Shown piece after piece: positions 1 to 11,559 of a DNA stretch of 64,000 nt. Location: positions 24,811,207-24,875,206 of the forward strand of contig CM055092.1 of NCBI GenBank assembly GCA_029204225.1. Reading direction: 5' to 3'. Position 1 is the first letter of the stretch; each line of letters starts with the position of its first letter. Both the position numbers and the translations under genes were made by a program. The DNA is from Diphasiastrum complanatum. Lineage: Eukaryota; Streptophyta; Lycopodiopsida; Lycopodiales; Lycopodiaceae. Under the pieces are notes generated by a model. The model was not told the origin of the DNA, searched no databases, and saw only the letters and a program-made list of their open reading frames with translations.

Positions 1-1495
1 GACCACATGAGAAAATCCCACTGCCACCATGAGACTTACATCCTCCAACTAGCTAGGCTGACATCCTATCAGACACTTACAAGTACGGACCTGTAAAGCT
101 GATATAAATGGGCAGCTGAGACTCAACCTGAGGAAATCTTACTGCCACCATAAGATTGCACCCTCACCAGATAGATAACTAGTAGAAAATGACAAGTCAA
201 TCAGCATAAATGACTACTTTGTTTTACTATGGCAAATGCACAACCACATAAAACTCTGACTCAGATCTAAACTCCCGTGACAAGGCAACATGCAAGCCCA
301 CACACACTCACGCAAACCAACACGAATGATAAAGCATCAAATACATGACCAAGGCCAGCCCATAAGTGGTATCCTGTCGTACCAGAACTTGTGCCACCTT
401 GTAGATCTACTGCTACACCACTGGTCACCAAATCACGTCCTTAACCATGGCCTGCACCTGTACCAAGATGCTCTCATGTCCAAGCATATCCAACTGTCCA
501 ATATGTCCTGAAAGTTGATCCCTCGTACTGAGGAATATAGCTCAGAGTGACTTCCTCTAGGCTTATCCCTGATGTCACCACTTGAGAATCTGCACCATGG
601 AAATTCCAATACCTGTGCCAAGCCTAGACTCTTGCAAATACAGCCAACTGCATGAAAGCTATAGATAGCTTATCCACACCCATGATGGTAGATGCCTCCC
701 CATCGATGCCAATGTCCAAAATTGGCCCCTTGCTGTAATGCCAACCTGTACTCCCAAATGAGCACACCATGAAGTCCTTGCCATCCATGTCCTCTGCAGT
801 AGTAGATCAGTAGCAAAACACCCATCATAGTTTTTTCCCTCTGATCACACCCCGTGCGATCTCCATCAGCTCTCCAACCTAGACCTAGTTCTCAAAGCTT
901 CACACTTTGCGCATTTGCGTTTGCAGTGTTTTGATTCCATCATGAATCCCACTTATAAGTCATGTCCATGCCAATGACTCAAGTCCAGTATGAAATAGCT
1001 GCCCCCTGATGGTCATCCCATCTCATCCTGTAGTGTTATCCCTACCAAGTATTTCAATGCCATCTCTGATCACAAATATTTGGGCATCTACCCTGTAGTG
1101 CCCACCTGTATTCGCCCAAGCTAGCTCCAAGCTACTCCTGTGAATGGTTCCAAACCATTCCCTAAGAATACACTGAGATGTGAACTCCAAAGCCACCATA
1201 AGTCCCTCACATGACGGTGCATGCCAATATCCGTCCAAGTGAACCTGTGAGATCTTCCATGGCCCAAACCAAACGATCTACAACCTGTCATCCCTGAAAT
1301 CTGCATCCTTGATGCAACACTGATATGACAAATTGACTTGACTTACCCAAACTGGCAGTTGAACTGTATCTCTCCGATGACAAACCTGATACACTGCTCC
1401 ACGGCTACAATGACTTGATTAGAATTGACTCACCGACTGTAAAACCACAAAATCATCACACTCACCACTCACCAAGAGCATCCAAAGTGTGATTA
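1..1495 (-). repeat. Module A copy 1 (unknown dispersed repeat, cut by window start)
   Basis: This sequence recurs at 14,800-15,440, 26,110-27,540, 46,330-47,410, in opposite orientation at 36,640-37,790, and as fragments at 59,040-59,320 and 62,930-63,092. Where complete, it precedes module X2. The minus strand has short open stretches, such as 433-621, that are similar in four copies, but I recognise no domain. It may be the 5' part of a captured gene or an old transposon. The right edge abuts copia-C integrase sequence near 1,620. Confidence 0.6.
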
Positions 1496-1620
1496 TTGAC
1501 CCGTTCTTCATCTTCTGCATGTCCCACACATAGCTCGTCCAATGCAAGTCCACTATCTTGCCCAATGGCTTCCAACTGGCACCACCTCACACTTCCATCA
1601 CCCGTGAGCACCAATATGTG

Positions 1621-2470
1621 TGTACCTTCAAGGACCCCACAACAAAATGGAGTGGCTGAAAGGAAGAATAAGACTTTATGTGAAAGTGCTTAAGCTATGA
1701 TGTTAAGTGCTAATATTGAAAAACTATTTTGGGATCAAGCTTTGTTGTGTGCCAATTTCTTGTGCAATAGGTGGCCGAGTGCTATTTTAGATGGAAGGAC
1801 ACCTTTTGAGATGCTATTCAAGAGGAGGCCGAGTGTCAACTTTCTAAGAACGTTTGGATGCATATGCTATGTCAACATTACTGTTGATGATAGGACCAAG
1901 GAGGATCCATCTTCAAGCAGAGGTATTTTTGTTGGATATAGTGAGGTGAGTAAAGCCTACAAGGTTTACATTCCTTCTACTAACAAGGTGATTGTTGGTA
2001 GAGATGTTTGTAGCATAATCCGTTGCAAATAGAATATAACCACATTTCGTATGTCGGGTCATAGGTTTGATTGGACACTTTGCAGCACGAAATAGGATTG
2101 CTCTCACTTCACTTTATTTGACAGGTATGAAAGTGTGGATGGAACTAACATTCCAAAAGTTTTTTCAAACACGATTTATGGAAGTGTGGATGGAACTAAC
2201 ATTCTTGATGTTGATGAAAATGATCCTATTTTGTAGGGTGATGATGATGGACCTTCATCAAGCCAAAAGCCAAGGAGAACATCAAGAGAAAGACAAGTAT
2301 CTTCAAGGCTCACATATGATCAAAAGGCTAAGAAAGTAGTTTTTGGAAATTATGTTGCCTCTTTGGATGAGCCTCCAAGTGTAGATCAAGCAAGGAAAGA
2401 AGAGGAGTGGATCCAAGCAATGGATCTTGAGTATCGAACTCTTATGAAGAGTGAAAGATCTTTTGGAGGA
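1621..2470 (+). pseudogene. Copia-C integrase C-terminus to start of RT, broken
   Basis: Ty1/copia pol fragment. Around 1,635 the translation shows the copia integrase signature PQQNGVAERKN, followed by the post-catalytic region (FWDQAL, GRTPFEMLF, FGCICYV, GIFVGYSEVSKAYKVY). Sequence from about 2,120 to 2,430 matches the linker and the first RT residues (EEEWIQAMDLEYRTLMK). Lesions are an in-frame TAA near 1,690, an insertion of about 115 bp at 2,009-2,125 absent from the 29.9-kb copy, and a frame-breaking TAG near 2,235. The integrase catalytic core is missing upstream. The closest relative in the window is 29,521-30,371. Confidence 0.85.
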
Positions 2471-2790
2471 TCTTCTTGTGTACATGGAGCAATGCAAGTG
2501 GATGGATGTTATCTTGCTGTAAAATCAAGTTTGGTTCAATGACTTTGATGGTCAAGTTGAAGATCAAGAGGTTGATCTCAAAGCGCTTCAACTAGTCAAG
2601 AGCATCAAAGGAGAAGTAATTGGCAAAGGTGTTATGGATATGATTTTACAGCATATTGAAGACTCAAGTAAGCTCAAAGGAGTAGCAAGGAAGTTTTTCT
2701 CAAGTTTACTTTACTTTTTCTATCTCATGTTTAAGCAATTTCATGTGGATGTGTGCAAATCGTCAAGATATGGTAAAACTAGCTACATTG
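2471..2790 (+). other. Copia-C replacement segment (in place of RT core), 5' part
   Basis: Where copia RT should continue, all copies here carry unrelated sequence (FGGSSCVHGAMQVDGCYL and onwards), also seen at 17,723-18,330 (minus), 27,592-28,110 and 30,200-31,290. I recognise no family. In this copy it stops at about 2,790 and switches abruptly into AP2 exon sequence at a GTGTGTG stretch. The same junction recurs near 30,580. Confidence 0.6.
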
Positions 2791-2805
2791 GTGTGTGTGG
2801 CTCAG

Positions 2806-4248
2806 GAATTATGATAGGGCATCAATTAAACTTGGTCACACCGAGAAACTTAACTTCCCATTAGAAGACCATGAGTCTGAAATGCCACTGGTACGGTTAG
2901 AGTTCAGAGTGTCGTCTGCATTTAAAGAGAAGTTTACTATATATAGTGGGTTATACAGCTAGGTCACATTATAAAGCACATTGCTCTCCAAATGTTTGAA
3001 GAAGCGTCTTTTGAATTTAACGCGTATTTAATCTCCCATATGTGAGAAATAAAAAGTGATAGTTTGTAGTTCCCTGGTCTGCAATGGGAAAAATACGATG
3101 AAGACAACTTTTTTCATATAGTTCGGTACATGAGTCGGAAAAAGTCTTCTTTGAGTTTTGTAGAAGCTGCAATTCTTCATGAACATTCACCTAAAAAGAA
3201 GACTAGTGGTCATGGTAGAAAAAGGTTGGAAATTTCAAGGCACATATATGTTATGATGCAGTGGTGACAAATAATCAAAATTTCCTTCTTCCTTGTTTCG
3301 GGTAAAAATGATAATTTGCAATGGTTCAGTGGCTTCTAAAAATGTTCTTGATTCTCATTTTCTGCAGACACCTTATGCTTCCGAGATCCAATCAGAGTAA
3401 ATCTTTAGGTCATGCGAAGCAAATCGTGTTTACTAAAGGTAGTGTTGATACGTGCAGTGTTGTGGATTTCATCTCAAGATTTATAGAAAGCAAGATGTCA
3501 TTAATAGTTGCTCAAATTTAATCATGTATGTTTATTTGAGCTAAATTTCTAGTTGTTTGTTTCCAATAAGAGCAAATTGTTTCCATCTGCTTAACAATGT
3601 GCTGAAAACTCATATGTTCTTTTAGCAACATCCAACAAAGCAGCAATACTACAAGAAGAATGCAAACACGCTTATAGGGACCTATTTGGACCAGTAGATG
3701 ATGTTGAGAAAGATGTTCCAACGACCAAAAAAATCAAGTTCACCTTTCTACACGAGCTTGCAAATATTCCCTTGGAGGAGCTGGAGATGGTGAGAATTTT
3801 AAAAATCCCTTCTAGCCTAAAAGTATTGATGCTTAAGATATTAGCCACTTCAATCCATGCTCTTTAAACTATAATCATGTTTCTACGCCATATATGTCTA
3901 GTCAACTCGCTTTATTATTATCCAAGAAGGATTGAATATGATTGCTTTCCAATGAAAATGTTGTAGGAAAAGGAAGCTGTACTTCATGCTAGTTCTCAAC
4001 ATCAATATGGTCTAAAGCACTAGGAACTTACATTCAATAGACTATACAAAACATTACTTGTTTAAATTGAATGTACTACATGCCTGCTTTGCAAATGTTG
4101 GATTTTTTATAGAAGCTTGGCAAATCATATCTTGTTATCAAATGCTCATAGCTCTTCAAATAGTTATGTTTGTGTTATTTTTCTTCACTTCTAGGTAATT
4201 GTGAGAAATGGTATTGAGCATGGTGATTCCATTAGGTTCAAGGAGTAA
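2806..4248 (+). pseudogene. AP2-X1 unit, copy 1 (5' truncated AP2-domain gene fragment)
   Basis: Intron-containing gene fragment. The exon at 2806-2890 (85 nt, preceded by CAG, followed by GTACGG) encodes the end of an AP2 domain: NYDRASIKLGHTEKLNFPL followed by an acidic DHESEM tail. The AP2-repeat linker-like exon is at about 3085-3263 (DDFFHIVRYMSRKK..SLSF), with its acceptor AG lost. Downstream X1 exons: about 3353-3440; 3626-3789 (54 open codons between TTTTAG and GTGAG); 3967-4009; terminal 4195-4248. The X1 part is unrecognised. The earlier AP2 exons are missing because the copy begins inside copia-C sequence. Confidence 0.6.
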
Positions 4249-4326
4249 TATTTAGCACTTAGCAGACATGACTCCTATTGTGCATGTATGCTAACAAATT
4301 AGTCTAAGAAACTCGAAATTATTTGA

Positions 4327-4504
4327 GTGAGAGAGAGAGAGAGAGAGATCCACATAATGAGCCAAGTTAAGTTGTTAGCTGACATTTTAGATACCTTTGA
4401 TTCAGTTGATACACACACACACACATACACTAATAAATATATAAATATATATAAACACAAAAAAGTGCACACACACACACAAACACACACACACACACAC
4501 ACAC
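4327..4504 (+). repeat. (GA)n and (CA)n microsatellites at X1 tail
   Basis: A (GA)11 tract at 4327-4348 is followed by CA-rich tracts at 4410-4426 and 4467-4504. The same pair follows every X1 copy, with very different GA lengths (up to 106 bp at 11,439). Reading frames across it encode only dipeptide repeats. Confidence 0.95.
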
Positions 4505-4639
4505 AATTGTACTTCCAAGGATTGAATCTTGAAAGGAAAGAGCTAAATGCTAATTAAAAATTCCAACCCTATGTAGTGTTGTGTTTTTTTTCCTAGTGTC
4601 TCTCTATTTTTTGTTCTTGGTGGTGGAATTATCCTCCGA

Positions 4640-5239
4640 AGTGGTTCTCGAAGTTCCTGATCATCCTTACTAAGGCATCAGAGATAGAGATTTATTCAAA
4701 TCCATATTAGTAGACTGTTGACATATTAAAAAATCTAGCGAAAGTTGATTGGTGGTAGTTTTTGTGTTGATGCATTAGTCATGAAAAATGTATGGCGTAA
4801 GGCTTGACATGATCGAAGATTGAATAGAAAAGATCGTAAAGTTGGAGATTTGGTATTTATGATAAGATGAAGTTGTCTACAGGGAGATTGAAGTTTACAG
4901 CATAAGTTATTATCATGTCAGACATCTTGTTTTTAGGAGTGTTATTTTTGAAATGTTTAGATAGAGAGCGCTTTAATGCTCTATTTAATGACAGTTAGTT
5001 ACACGAGCATTGGCGACCTAAACTTATTTCTAAATCAACACCATGTTTTTTTCTATCTATTTCATTCTTTACTTTGTTTTTTTCCAATAGTTAATTATCT
5101 ATTTTCTTTGGAAAGCACAATAACTATACATACATATGAATGTATGTATAAAAAAAAACATAAAATAAAAAGTACAAAATAGTTACATTTTGTAAAACAA
5201 TTTAAAATTAAACATGAAGAGACTAGAAATTACCAGAAT
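4640..5239 (+). pseudogene. Module G copy 1: gypsy integrase C-terminal remnant plus A+T-rich tail
   Basis: About 4765-4900 translates, with breaks, to WRKAWHDRRLNRKDHKVGD then LVFM and, one frame over, KLFTGKLKF. This resembles the chromodomain-proximal end of Ty3/gypsy integrase (basic patch, GDLV, PGKLK). The rest is A+T-rich, with a conserved TACATACATATGTATGTA palindrome. Recurs at 5240, 6653, 10,561, 19,266, 20,766, 42,311, 52,340 and 55,740. The assignment rests on a short motif. Confidence 0.5.
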
Positions 5240-5718
5240 TTTTGTGTTGATGCATTAGTCATGAAAAATGTATGGCGTAAGGCTTGACATGATCGAAGAT
5301 TGAATAGAAAAGATCATAAAGTTGGAGATATGGTATTTATGATAAGATGAAGTTGTTTACAGGGAAATTGAAGTTTACAACATAAGTTCTTATCATGTTA
5401 GACATCTTGCTTTTAGGAGTGTTTTTTTTTAAATGTTTAGATAGAGAGTGCTTTAATGCTCTATTTAATGACAGTCAGTTACAAAGCATTGGCAGCCTAA
5501 ACTTATTTCTAAATCATCACCATGTTTTTTTCTATCTATTTCATTCTTTACTTTGTTGTTTTCCAATAGTTAATTATCTATTTTCTCTTAAAAACACAGT
5601 CACTATACATACATATGTATGTATGTATAAAAAAAAAGCATAAAATAAAAAGTTCAAAATCGTTACATTCTGTAAAACAATTTAAAATTAAACATGAAGA
5701 GACTAAAAATTACCAGAA
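5240..5718 (+). repeat. Module G copy 2, tandem duplicate
   Basis: About 480 bp repeating 4760-5239 head to tail with few differences. The junction falls where 'ccagaat' of the first copy meets 'tttttgtgttgatg' of the second. The integrase-like frame has the same stop codons, so the duplication followed inactivation. Confidence 0.85.
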
Positions 5719-6600
5719 TTGCTATTTTTTAAATAAAATAGTCAAACCAATCATTGCAAAGTTTACCATTGATTCAAAATAGTACAATCTGCTTAACTTA
5801 AGCTTGTTGAGGGTTAGTTTGCATCATACGTAAGTTTGCTGTGCAATGTCATTATGAACCATCGTCGACCTAGTTGATAGACACAAAACATCAAAATTGA
5901 CTCGAGAGAGGGTTAAAACCATGTGAAGCATGATTATTTATAGTACTTATGCGGGGGTTGTTCTTTGGTGAAGGTTCAACCCTCATCGAAGCTCTAGTTA
6001 CTTATTGACCCTTCAAGAAGATTTTGAGATCTTGTTCCATAGTACTCTATATGTTTTGTAGTTTTTTTCCCATAATTGCCAAAGAAGCAATTTGTCTAAT
6101 ATATAAGTTTGAAATTCGACTCATTTTGCACAAATGCTAGTGAAGCTCATACACGTACTTTTTATGGATTCTGCTTGAAACTGAAAACCAAAATTTATGC
6201 ACTTCTTTTGTGGAGCAATGCACAGATTCTCCAGATCCAACCATCAAACAATTTGCAACATCTACACATGATTTGGTGTTTCTAGCAACAATAATAATGA
6301 AGTGGGACAATTTTTGGCCTGGTGGCATTCGATCCCAATTTGCCACTAAAGTCATAGAGGATTACATAATAATTGCCAAAAATTTACAATTATTACAGAG
6401 TGACAATACTATTAACATCCATCAATGAACTAAAAACTAAACACTATCAATCTTCTCACTCACATTCATCCCCATCTCATCCTCACTCTCATCTATACTC
6501 TGTTTTTCTCTCTCTCTCACACAACAGAAAAAAAAAAGTCGATCTCTAATTTAGGAGTGAAACACATTTTGGTTCGCGCCAAACGTTTTTTTTTTGTCAA
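5719..6600 (+). repeat. Module H copy 1 with 85-codon recurrent frame
   Basis: Leader-like repeat normally lying between G and the palindrome cluster. It contains an open frame ending at 6428 (IKQFATSTHDLVFLATIIM, then KWDNFWPGG) that also stays open at 18,565-18,822, 20,064-20,321 and 22,859-23,107. The opposite strand is open too (6137-6355). No family recognised. The end carries a short CT tract and a TTTGGCGC-like box (mutated here). Confidence 0.6.
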
Positions 6601-6604
6601 AAAA

Positions 6605-6652
6605 ATTTGTGTGGATTATCCATGCGTGGATAATCCACGTGGAATCCAGAAT
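6605..6652. repeat. Short palindromic GGATTATCC pair
   Basis: GTGTGGATTATCCATGCG followed at once by TGGATAATCCACGTGG: two adjacent near-palindromes. This is the shortest instance of the palindrome cluster found at 9.0-9.5, 22.2-22.7, 33.5-33.6 and 40.1-40.6 kb. Confidence 0.85.
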
Positions 6653-7790
6653 CTAGATAGAGATTTATTCAAATCCATATTAGTAGACTATTGAAATATT
6701 AAAAAATCTAGCGAAAGTTGATTGGTGGTAGTTTTTGTGTTGATGCGTTAGTCATGAAAAATGTATGGTGTAAGGCTTGGCATGATCGAAGATTGAATAG
6801 AAAAGATCATAAAGTTGGAGATTTGGTATTTATGATAAGATGAAGCTGCTTACCAGGAAATTGAAGTTTACAACATAAGTTCTTATCATGTGAGACATCT
6901 TGTTTTTAGGAGTGCTATTTTTGAAATGTTTAGATAGGGAGTGATTTAATGCTCTATTTAATGACAGTGAATTACAAAAGCATTGGCAGCCTAAACTTAT
7001 TTCTGAATCAGCACCTTGTTATTTTCTATCTATTTCATTCTTTACTTTGTTGTTTTCCAATAGTTAATTATCTATTTTCTCTGAAAAACACAATAACTAT
7101 ACATACATATGTATGTATGTATAAAAAAAAAAGCATAAAATAAAATGTCCAAAATAGTTACATTTTGTGAAAGAGTTTAAAATTAAACATGAAGAGACTA
7201 AAAATTACCAGAATTGCTATTTTTTAAATAAAATAGTCAACCCAATCTTTGAAAAGTTTATCATTGATTAAAAATAGTACAATTTGCTCAACTTGAGCTT
7301 TGCGAGGGTTAGTTTGCATCACAAGCTAGTTTGTTGTGCAATGTCATTATGAACCATCGTCGACCTAGTTGATAGACACAAAACATCAAAATTGACTCAA
7401 GAGAGGGTTAAAACCATGTGTAGCATGATTATTTGTAGTCCTTATGTGGGGGTTGTTCTTTGGTGAAGGTTCAACCCTCATCGAAGCTCTAGTTACTTAT
7501 TGACCCTTCAAGAAGATTTTGACATCTTGTTTCATAGTACTCTACATGTTTTGTAGTTTTTTTTCCCATAATTGCCAAAGAAGCAATTTGTCTAATATAT
7601 AAGTTTGAAATTCGACTCATTTTGCACAAATGCTATGAAGCTCATACACGTACTTTTTATGAATTTTGCTTGAAAGTCAAAACCAAAATTTATGCACTTC
7701 TTTTGTGGAGCAATGCATAGTGTGAGTACCTTCACCTTCAATATTATTTTATGAATTTTTCTTGAAACTGAAAACCAAAATTTATGCACT
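6653..7790 (+). repeat. Module G copy 3 and partial module H
   Basis: 6653-7215 repeats G, including the same integrase-like remnant. 7216-7690 repeats H up to the 'gtggagcaatgca' point, then jumps into a piece of the copia protease tail. About 7,740-7,790 repeats the end of H once more. The conserved 85-codon frame is therefore cut off. Confidence 0.75.
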
Positions 7791-7956
7791 TATTACCAAC
7801 CTTCTGTATATATACACTCCATCATGTGTAAACAAGTTTAGTCCTTCGAGAATTATTCTAGTTCTACTGACACCATCTGAAATCCTTCACCCTTAAATTG
7901 AATAGAACAGAGGTTTTCATGGCCTGACTAGACTCAGAATAACAGTGTGCCAATCT

Positions 7957-9010
7957 CTATAAGTAACTCTGCCTCTTGCCGAGTGCAAGATTCTTATCAC
8001 TCCTATCAATAATTTTGCATTGATCAAATTCAAATTCTACCTTATGACCTAAATCTGTAATTCTACTTACTGATAACAGATTTGTAGAGAGTTTAGAAAC
8101 ATATAAGACTTTTAATAGTAATTTGAATTGATCATGCTGGAATCGCGATCTTATAGTACCTTCACCTTCAATAGTGTGAGTACTATTGTCACCAAGATCA
8201 ACACATTTTTTCATGCTGTAAGGCGTGTAGGAGTTGAAGATCTCATGTTGATTGGTCATGTGTTGAGTTGTTCCATAATAAAAAAACCATGAATCATCTT
8301 TGACCATGAATGCAACTTCGTCCACTTCGACCTGGGAGATGATGAAACTGTGTTTGCTTATTGTTCAAGTTGCTTGGCTACATTCTTCGCTTGGAGAATT
8401 CGACAATCCTTGATCTCATGGTTATTACGCTTGCAATATCTACAAAACACCTTCTTCTTTGATTATGGATCTGATGATTGTGCTTGACTTTGAGTCTGTT
8501 TTTCATTCGTTGCAGCCTTCTTGGAGCTTTTCTGCTTCTGTTGCTTAGAGCCTTTGTTGACATATAGAGCCAGAGAGTAGGAAGTAGTCGGAGTGTCTCG
8601 ACTTCTTCTATTATCTTCTGCAACAACATAGTGATAACTCTAGTAAGAGTTAAACCTGTGTGTGTCGATATGATCATCACCCATATTTCATATATGTAGA
8701 GAGCAAGCTTGAAAGCAATATCATAATTGCATCTTGATTGTCTATGACTGATCCGACAACGGCCATTTGTTGCAAGAGATTCGTAATCTGGTTAATGTGT
8801 ATATGAAGAGAATCACCAGTAGACATTTTGAATGTGAAGAATTTCCTTCGTAGATGTAACTTAGTAGTTACGTCCTTCAAATCCTATAGTGAGTTCAAAA
8901 TGTCCCAAACGTCTTTTGACGTTTTAGCTTCAGCTATGTTTCCAATCTGTGTATCTGATATATTGACGATAATAAGCATGAAAGCTTTACCGTCCTTCAA
9001 TTTCCACCAC
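7957..9010 (-). pseudogene. Copia gag-protease fragment, copy 1
   Basis: Reads on the minus strand from 9010 to 7957. Gag (UBN2-like) region: KAFMLIIVNISDTQIGN, AKTSKDVWDILNSL, NLLQQMAVVGS. A CX2CX4HX4C zinc knuckle is at 8444-8403 (CRYCKRNNHEIKDC). The protease region is at 8325-7957, where the usual D-[ST]-G active site reads YYGTTQHM, so the catalytic Asp is gone. Several frame breaks separate these parts. The frame ends at KRQSYL-stop, a stop shared by other copies. Gag N-terminus is replaced by the palindrome cluster. Confidence 0.85.
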
Positions 9011-9480
9011 AAGAACACATGTAGAAAATATCCACGCGAATATCCACGCACAATACAAAGGAGGACGTGGGGGCAAAAAAAAATTTGCGTGGATATATAT
9101 GTGGATTGGCGTGAATATTTGCATGGATATGGGCTCATGGATGTTCCACGCAAGTGTCATTTTGGCAGCAGATCGGCCAGATGTTGGGAAATTCAAATTG
9201 CATGGATTATCCACACCGACTCCAACAACCAGCAGCTGGGCAAACCTTGGACACCGGAGCCGAAAATAGAAAAATTAATTGCGCGTAGATAATCCACGCC
9301 ATATTAAACTTTTAAAAAAAAAGACTCGGCGAAATTATTTTTATCCATGGGATATCCAGAGAGTTTGGGTGGTTAATACTGTGTGGAGCAATTTTTTTAT
9401 ATCCACGCAATACTCACACAAATAAGTTTCTGGATTCCGCGTGGATTATCCATGTGAGGATAATCCACGCAAATTTTTTT
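9011..9480 (-). repeat. Palindrome cluster copy 1
   Basis: About 470 bp dense in half-sites ATCCACG/CGTGGAT and whole palindromes of the form GTGGATAATCCAC, for instance near 9,195-9,215, 9,280-9,298 and 9,438-9,468. It lies between module H and the gag fragment on the same strand. The opposite end has TTTGGCGC at 9496-9503, an E2F-type sequence. No coding potential recognised. Confidence 0.8.
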
Positions 9481-9484
9481 GACC

Positions 9485-10560
9485 AAAAAAAAACCTTTGG
9501 CGCGAACCAAAATGTGGTTCAGTCCTAAATTACAGATCGACTTTTTTTCTTCTGTTGTGTGAGAGAGAGAGAAAAAGAGAGTATATATGAGAGTGAACAT
9601 GAGATGGGGATGAATGTGAGGGAGAAATTTGATAGTGTTTAGGGTTTCTAGTTCATTGATGGATGTTAGTAGTATTGTCACTCTGTAATAATTGGAATTT
9701 TTTGGCAATTATTATGTAATCCTCTATGACTTTAGTGACAAATTGGGATCGAATGCCACCAAGCCAAAAATTGTCCCACTTCATTATTATTGTTGCTAGA
9801 AGTAAGATAGGCAAGGGAGGCTTGATAGGCATGCAAAGTTAAAAATTTATTGCAGTAATATACAAAACGCATGAATGCCCATTGCTTAGAGTAATGGGTC
9901 AACGAAAATCGACTTTTTCCATGCTAGGGAGCAGCAAAATATCATGTTGAGAAGGCATAAGTCACGAGCTTTGTTTTGAGGATTGGTGTTAGTAGAACTA
10001 GAATAATTCTCGAAGGACTAAACTGGTTTACACGTGATGGAGTGTATATATACAGAAGGTTTTTAATAAGTGCAAAAATTTTGGTTTTCGGTTTCAAGCG
10101 AAATTCATAAAAGTACGTGTATGAGCTTCACTAGCATTTGTGCAAAATGAGCGAATTTCAAACTTATATATTAGACAAATTGCTTCTTTGGCAATTAAGG
10201 GAAAAAAACTACAAAACATGTAGAGTACTATGAAACAAGATCTCAAAATCTTCTTGACGGGTCAATAAGTAACTAGATCTTCGATGAGGGTTGAACCTTC
10301 ACCAAAGAACAACCCCCGCATAAGGACTCCAAATAATCATGCTTCACATGGTTTTAACCCTCTCTCGAGTCAATTTTGATCTTTTGTGTCTATCAACTAG
10401 GTCGACGATGGTTCATAATGACATTGCACAACAAACTAACTTGTGATGCAAACTAACCCTCGCAAAAGCTCAAGTTGAGCAAATTGTACTATTTTGAATC
10501 AATGGTAAACTTTTCAAAGATTGGGTTGACTATTTTATTTAAAAAATAGCAATTATGATA
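9485..10560 (-). repeat. Module H copy, interrupted by ~180 bp of other sequence
   Basis: Minus-oriented H. The 85-codon frame is cut after the KWDNFW region. About 9,800-9,985 is sequence not seen elsewhere in the window. At 9,990 it switches to the copia protease tail ('gtagaactagaataatt') before H resumes at 10,070. Confidence 0.7.
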
Positions 10561-11165
10561 ATTTTTAGTCTCTTCATGTTTAATTTTAAGTCGTTTCACA
10601 GAATGTAACTATTTTGAACTTTTTATTTTATGCTTTTTTTTTATACATACATACATATGTATGTATAGTTATTTTGTTTTGCAGAGAAAATACACAATTA
10701 ACTATTGGAAAACAACAAAGTAAAGAATGAAATAGATAGGAAAAAACAAGGTGTTGATTTAGAAATAAGTTTAGGCTGCCAATGCTTTTGTAACTGACTA
10801 TCATTAAATAGAGCATTAAAGCACTCTCTATCTAAACATTTCAAAAAAAGCACTCCTAAAAACAAGATGTTTGACATGATAAGAACTTATGTTGTAAACT
10901 TCAATTTCCCTGTAAACAGCTTCATCTTATCATAAATACCAAACCTCCAACTTTATGATCTTTTCTATTCAATCTTCGATCACGCCAAGCCTTATGCCAT
11001 ACATTTTTCATGACTAACGCATCAACACAAAAAACTACCACCAATCAACTTTCGCTAGATTTTTTAATATTTCAACGGTCTACTAATATGGATTTGAATA
11101 AATCTCTATCTTTGATGCCTTAGTAAGGATGATAAAGAACTTCTAAAACCACTTCGGAGGATACT
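10561..11165 (-). repeat. Module G copy, minus orientation
   Basis: Matches G at 4640-5239 in reverse, including the integrase-like remnant at about 10,905-11,040 and the A+T-rich palindrome near 10,645-10,665. Confidence 0.75.
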
Positions 11166-11290
11166 TCCTCCACCTAGAACAAAAAATAGAGAGACACTAG
11201 AAAAAAAAACACAACACTACATAGGGTTGGAATTTTTAATTAGGTTTTAGCTCTTTCCTTTCAAGATTCAATCCTTGGAAGTACAATTGA

Positions 11291-11548
<258 letters not shown>

Positions 11549-11559
11549 AATTTGGAGTT

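Noticed and set aside
3518-3721. Recurrent 67-codon frame MEHLSQHHLLVQIGPYKR (also at 23.9, 43.8, 57.3 and 59.4 kb)
   Set aside because: Antisense to the 54-codon X1 exon, and crosses its splice site.
5125-5155. TACATACATATGTATGTA palindrome of module G as a regulatory site
   Set aside because: A degenerate TACA/TGTA simple repeat that varies in length among copies; no support for function.
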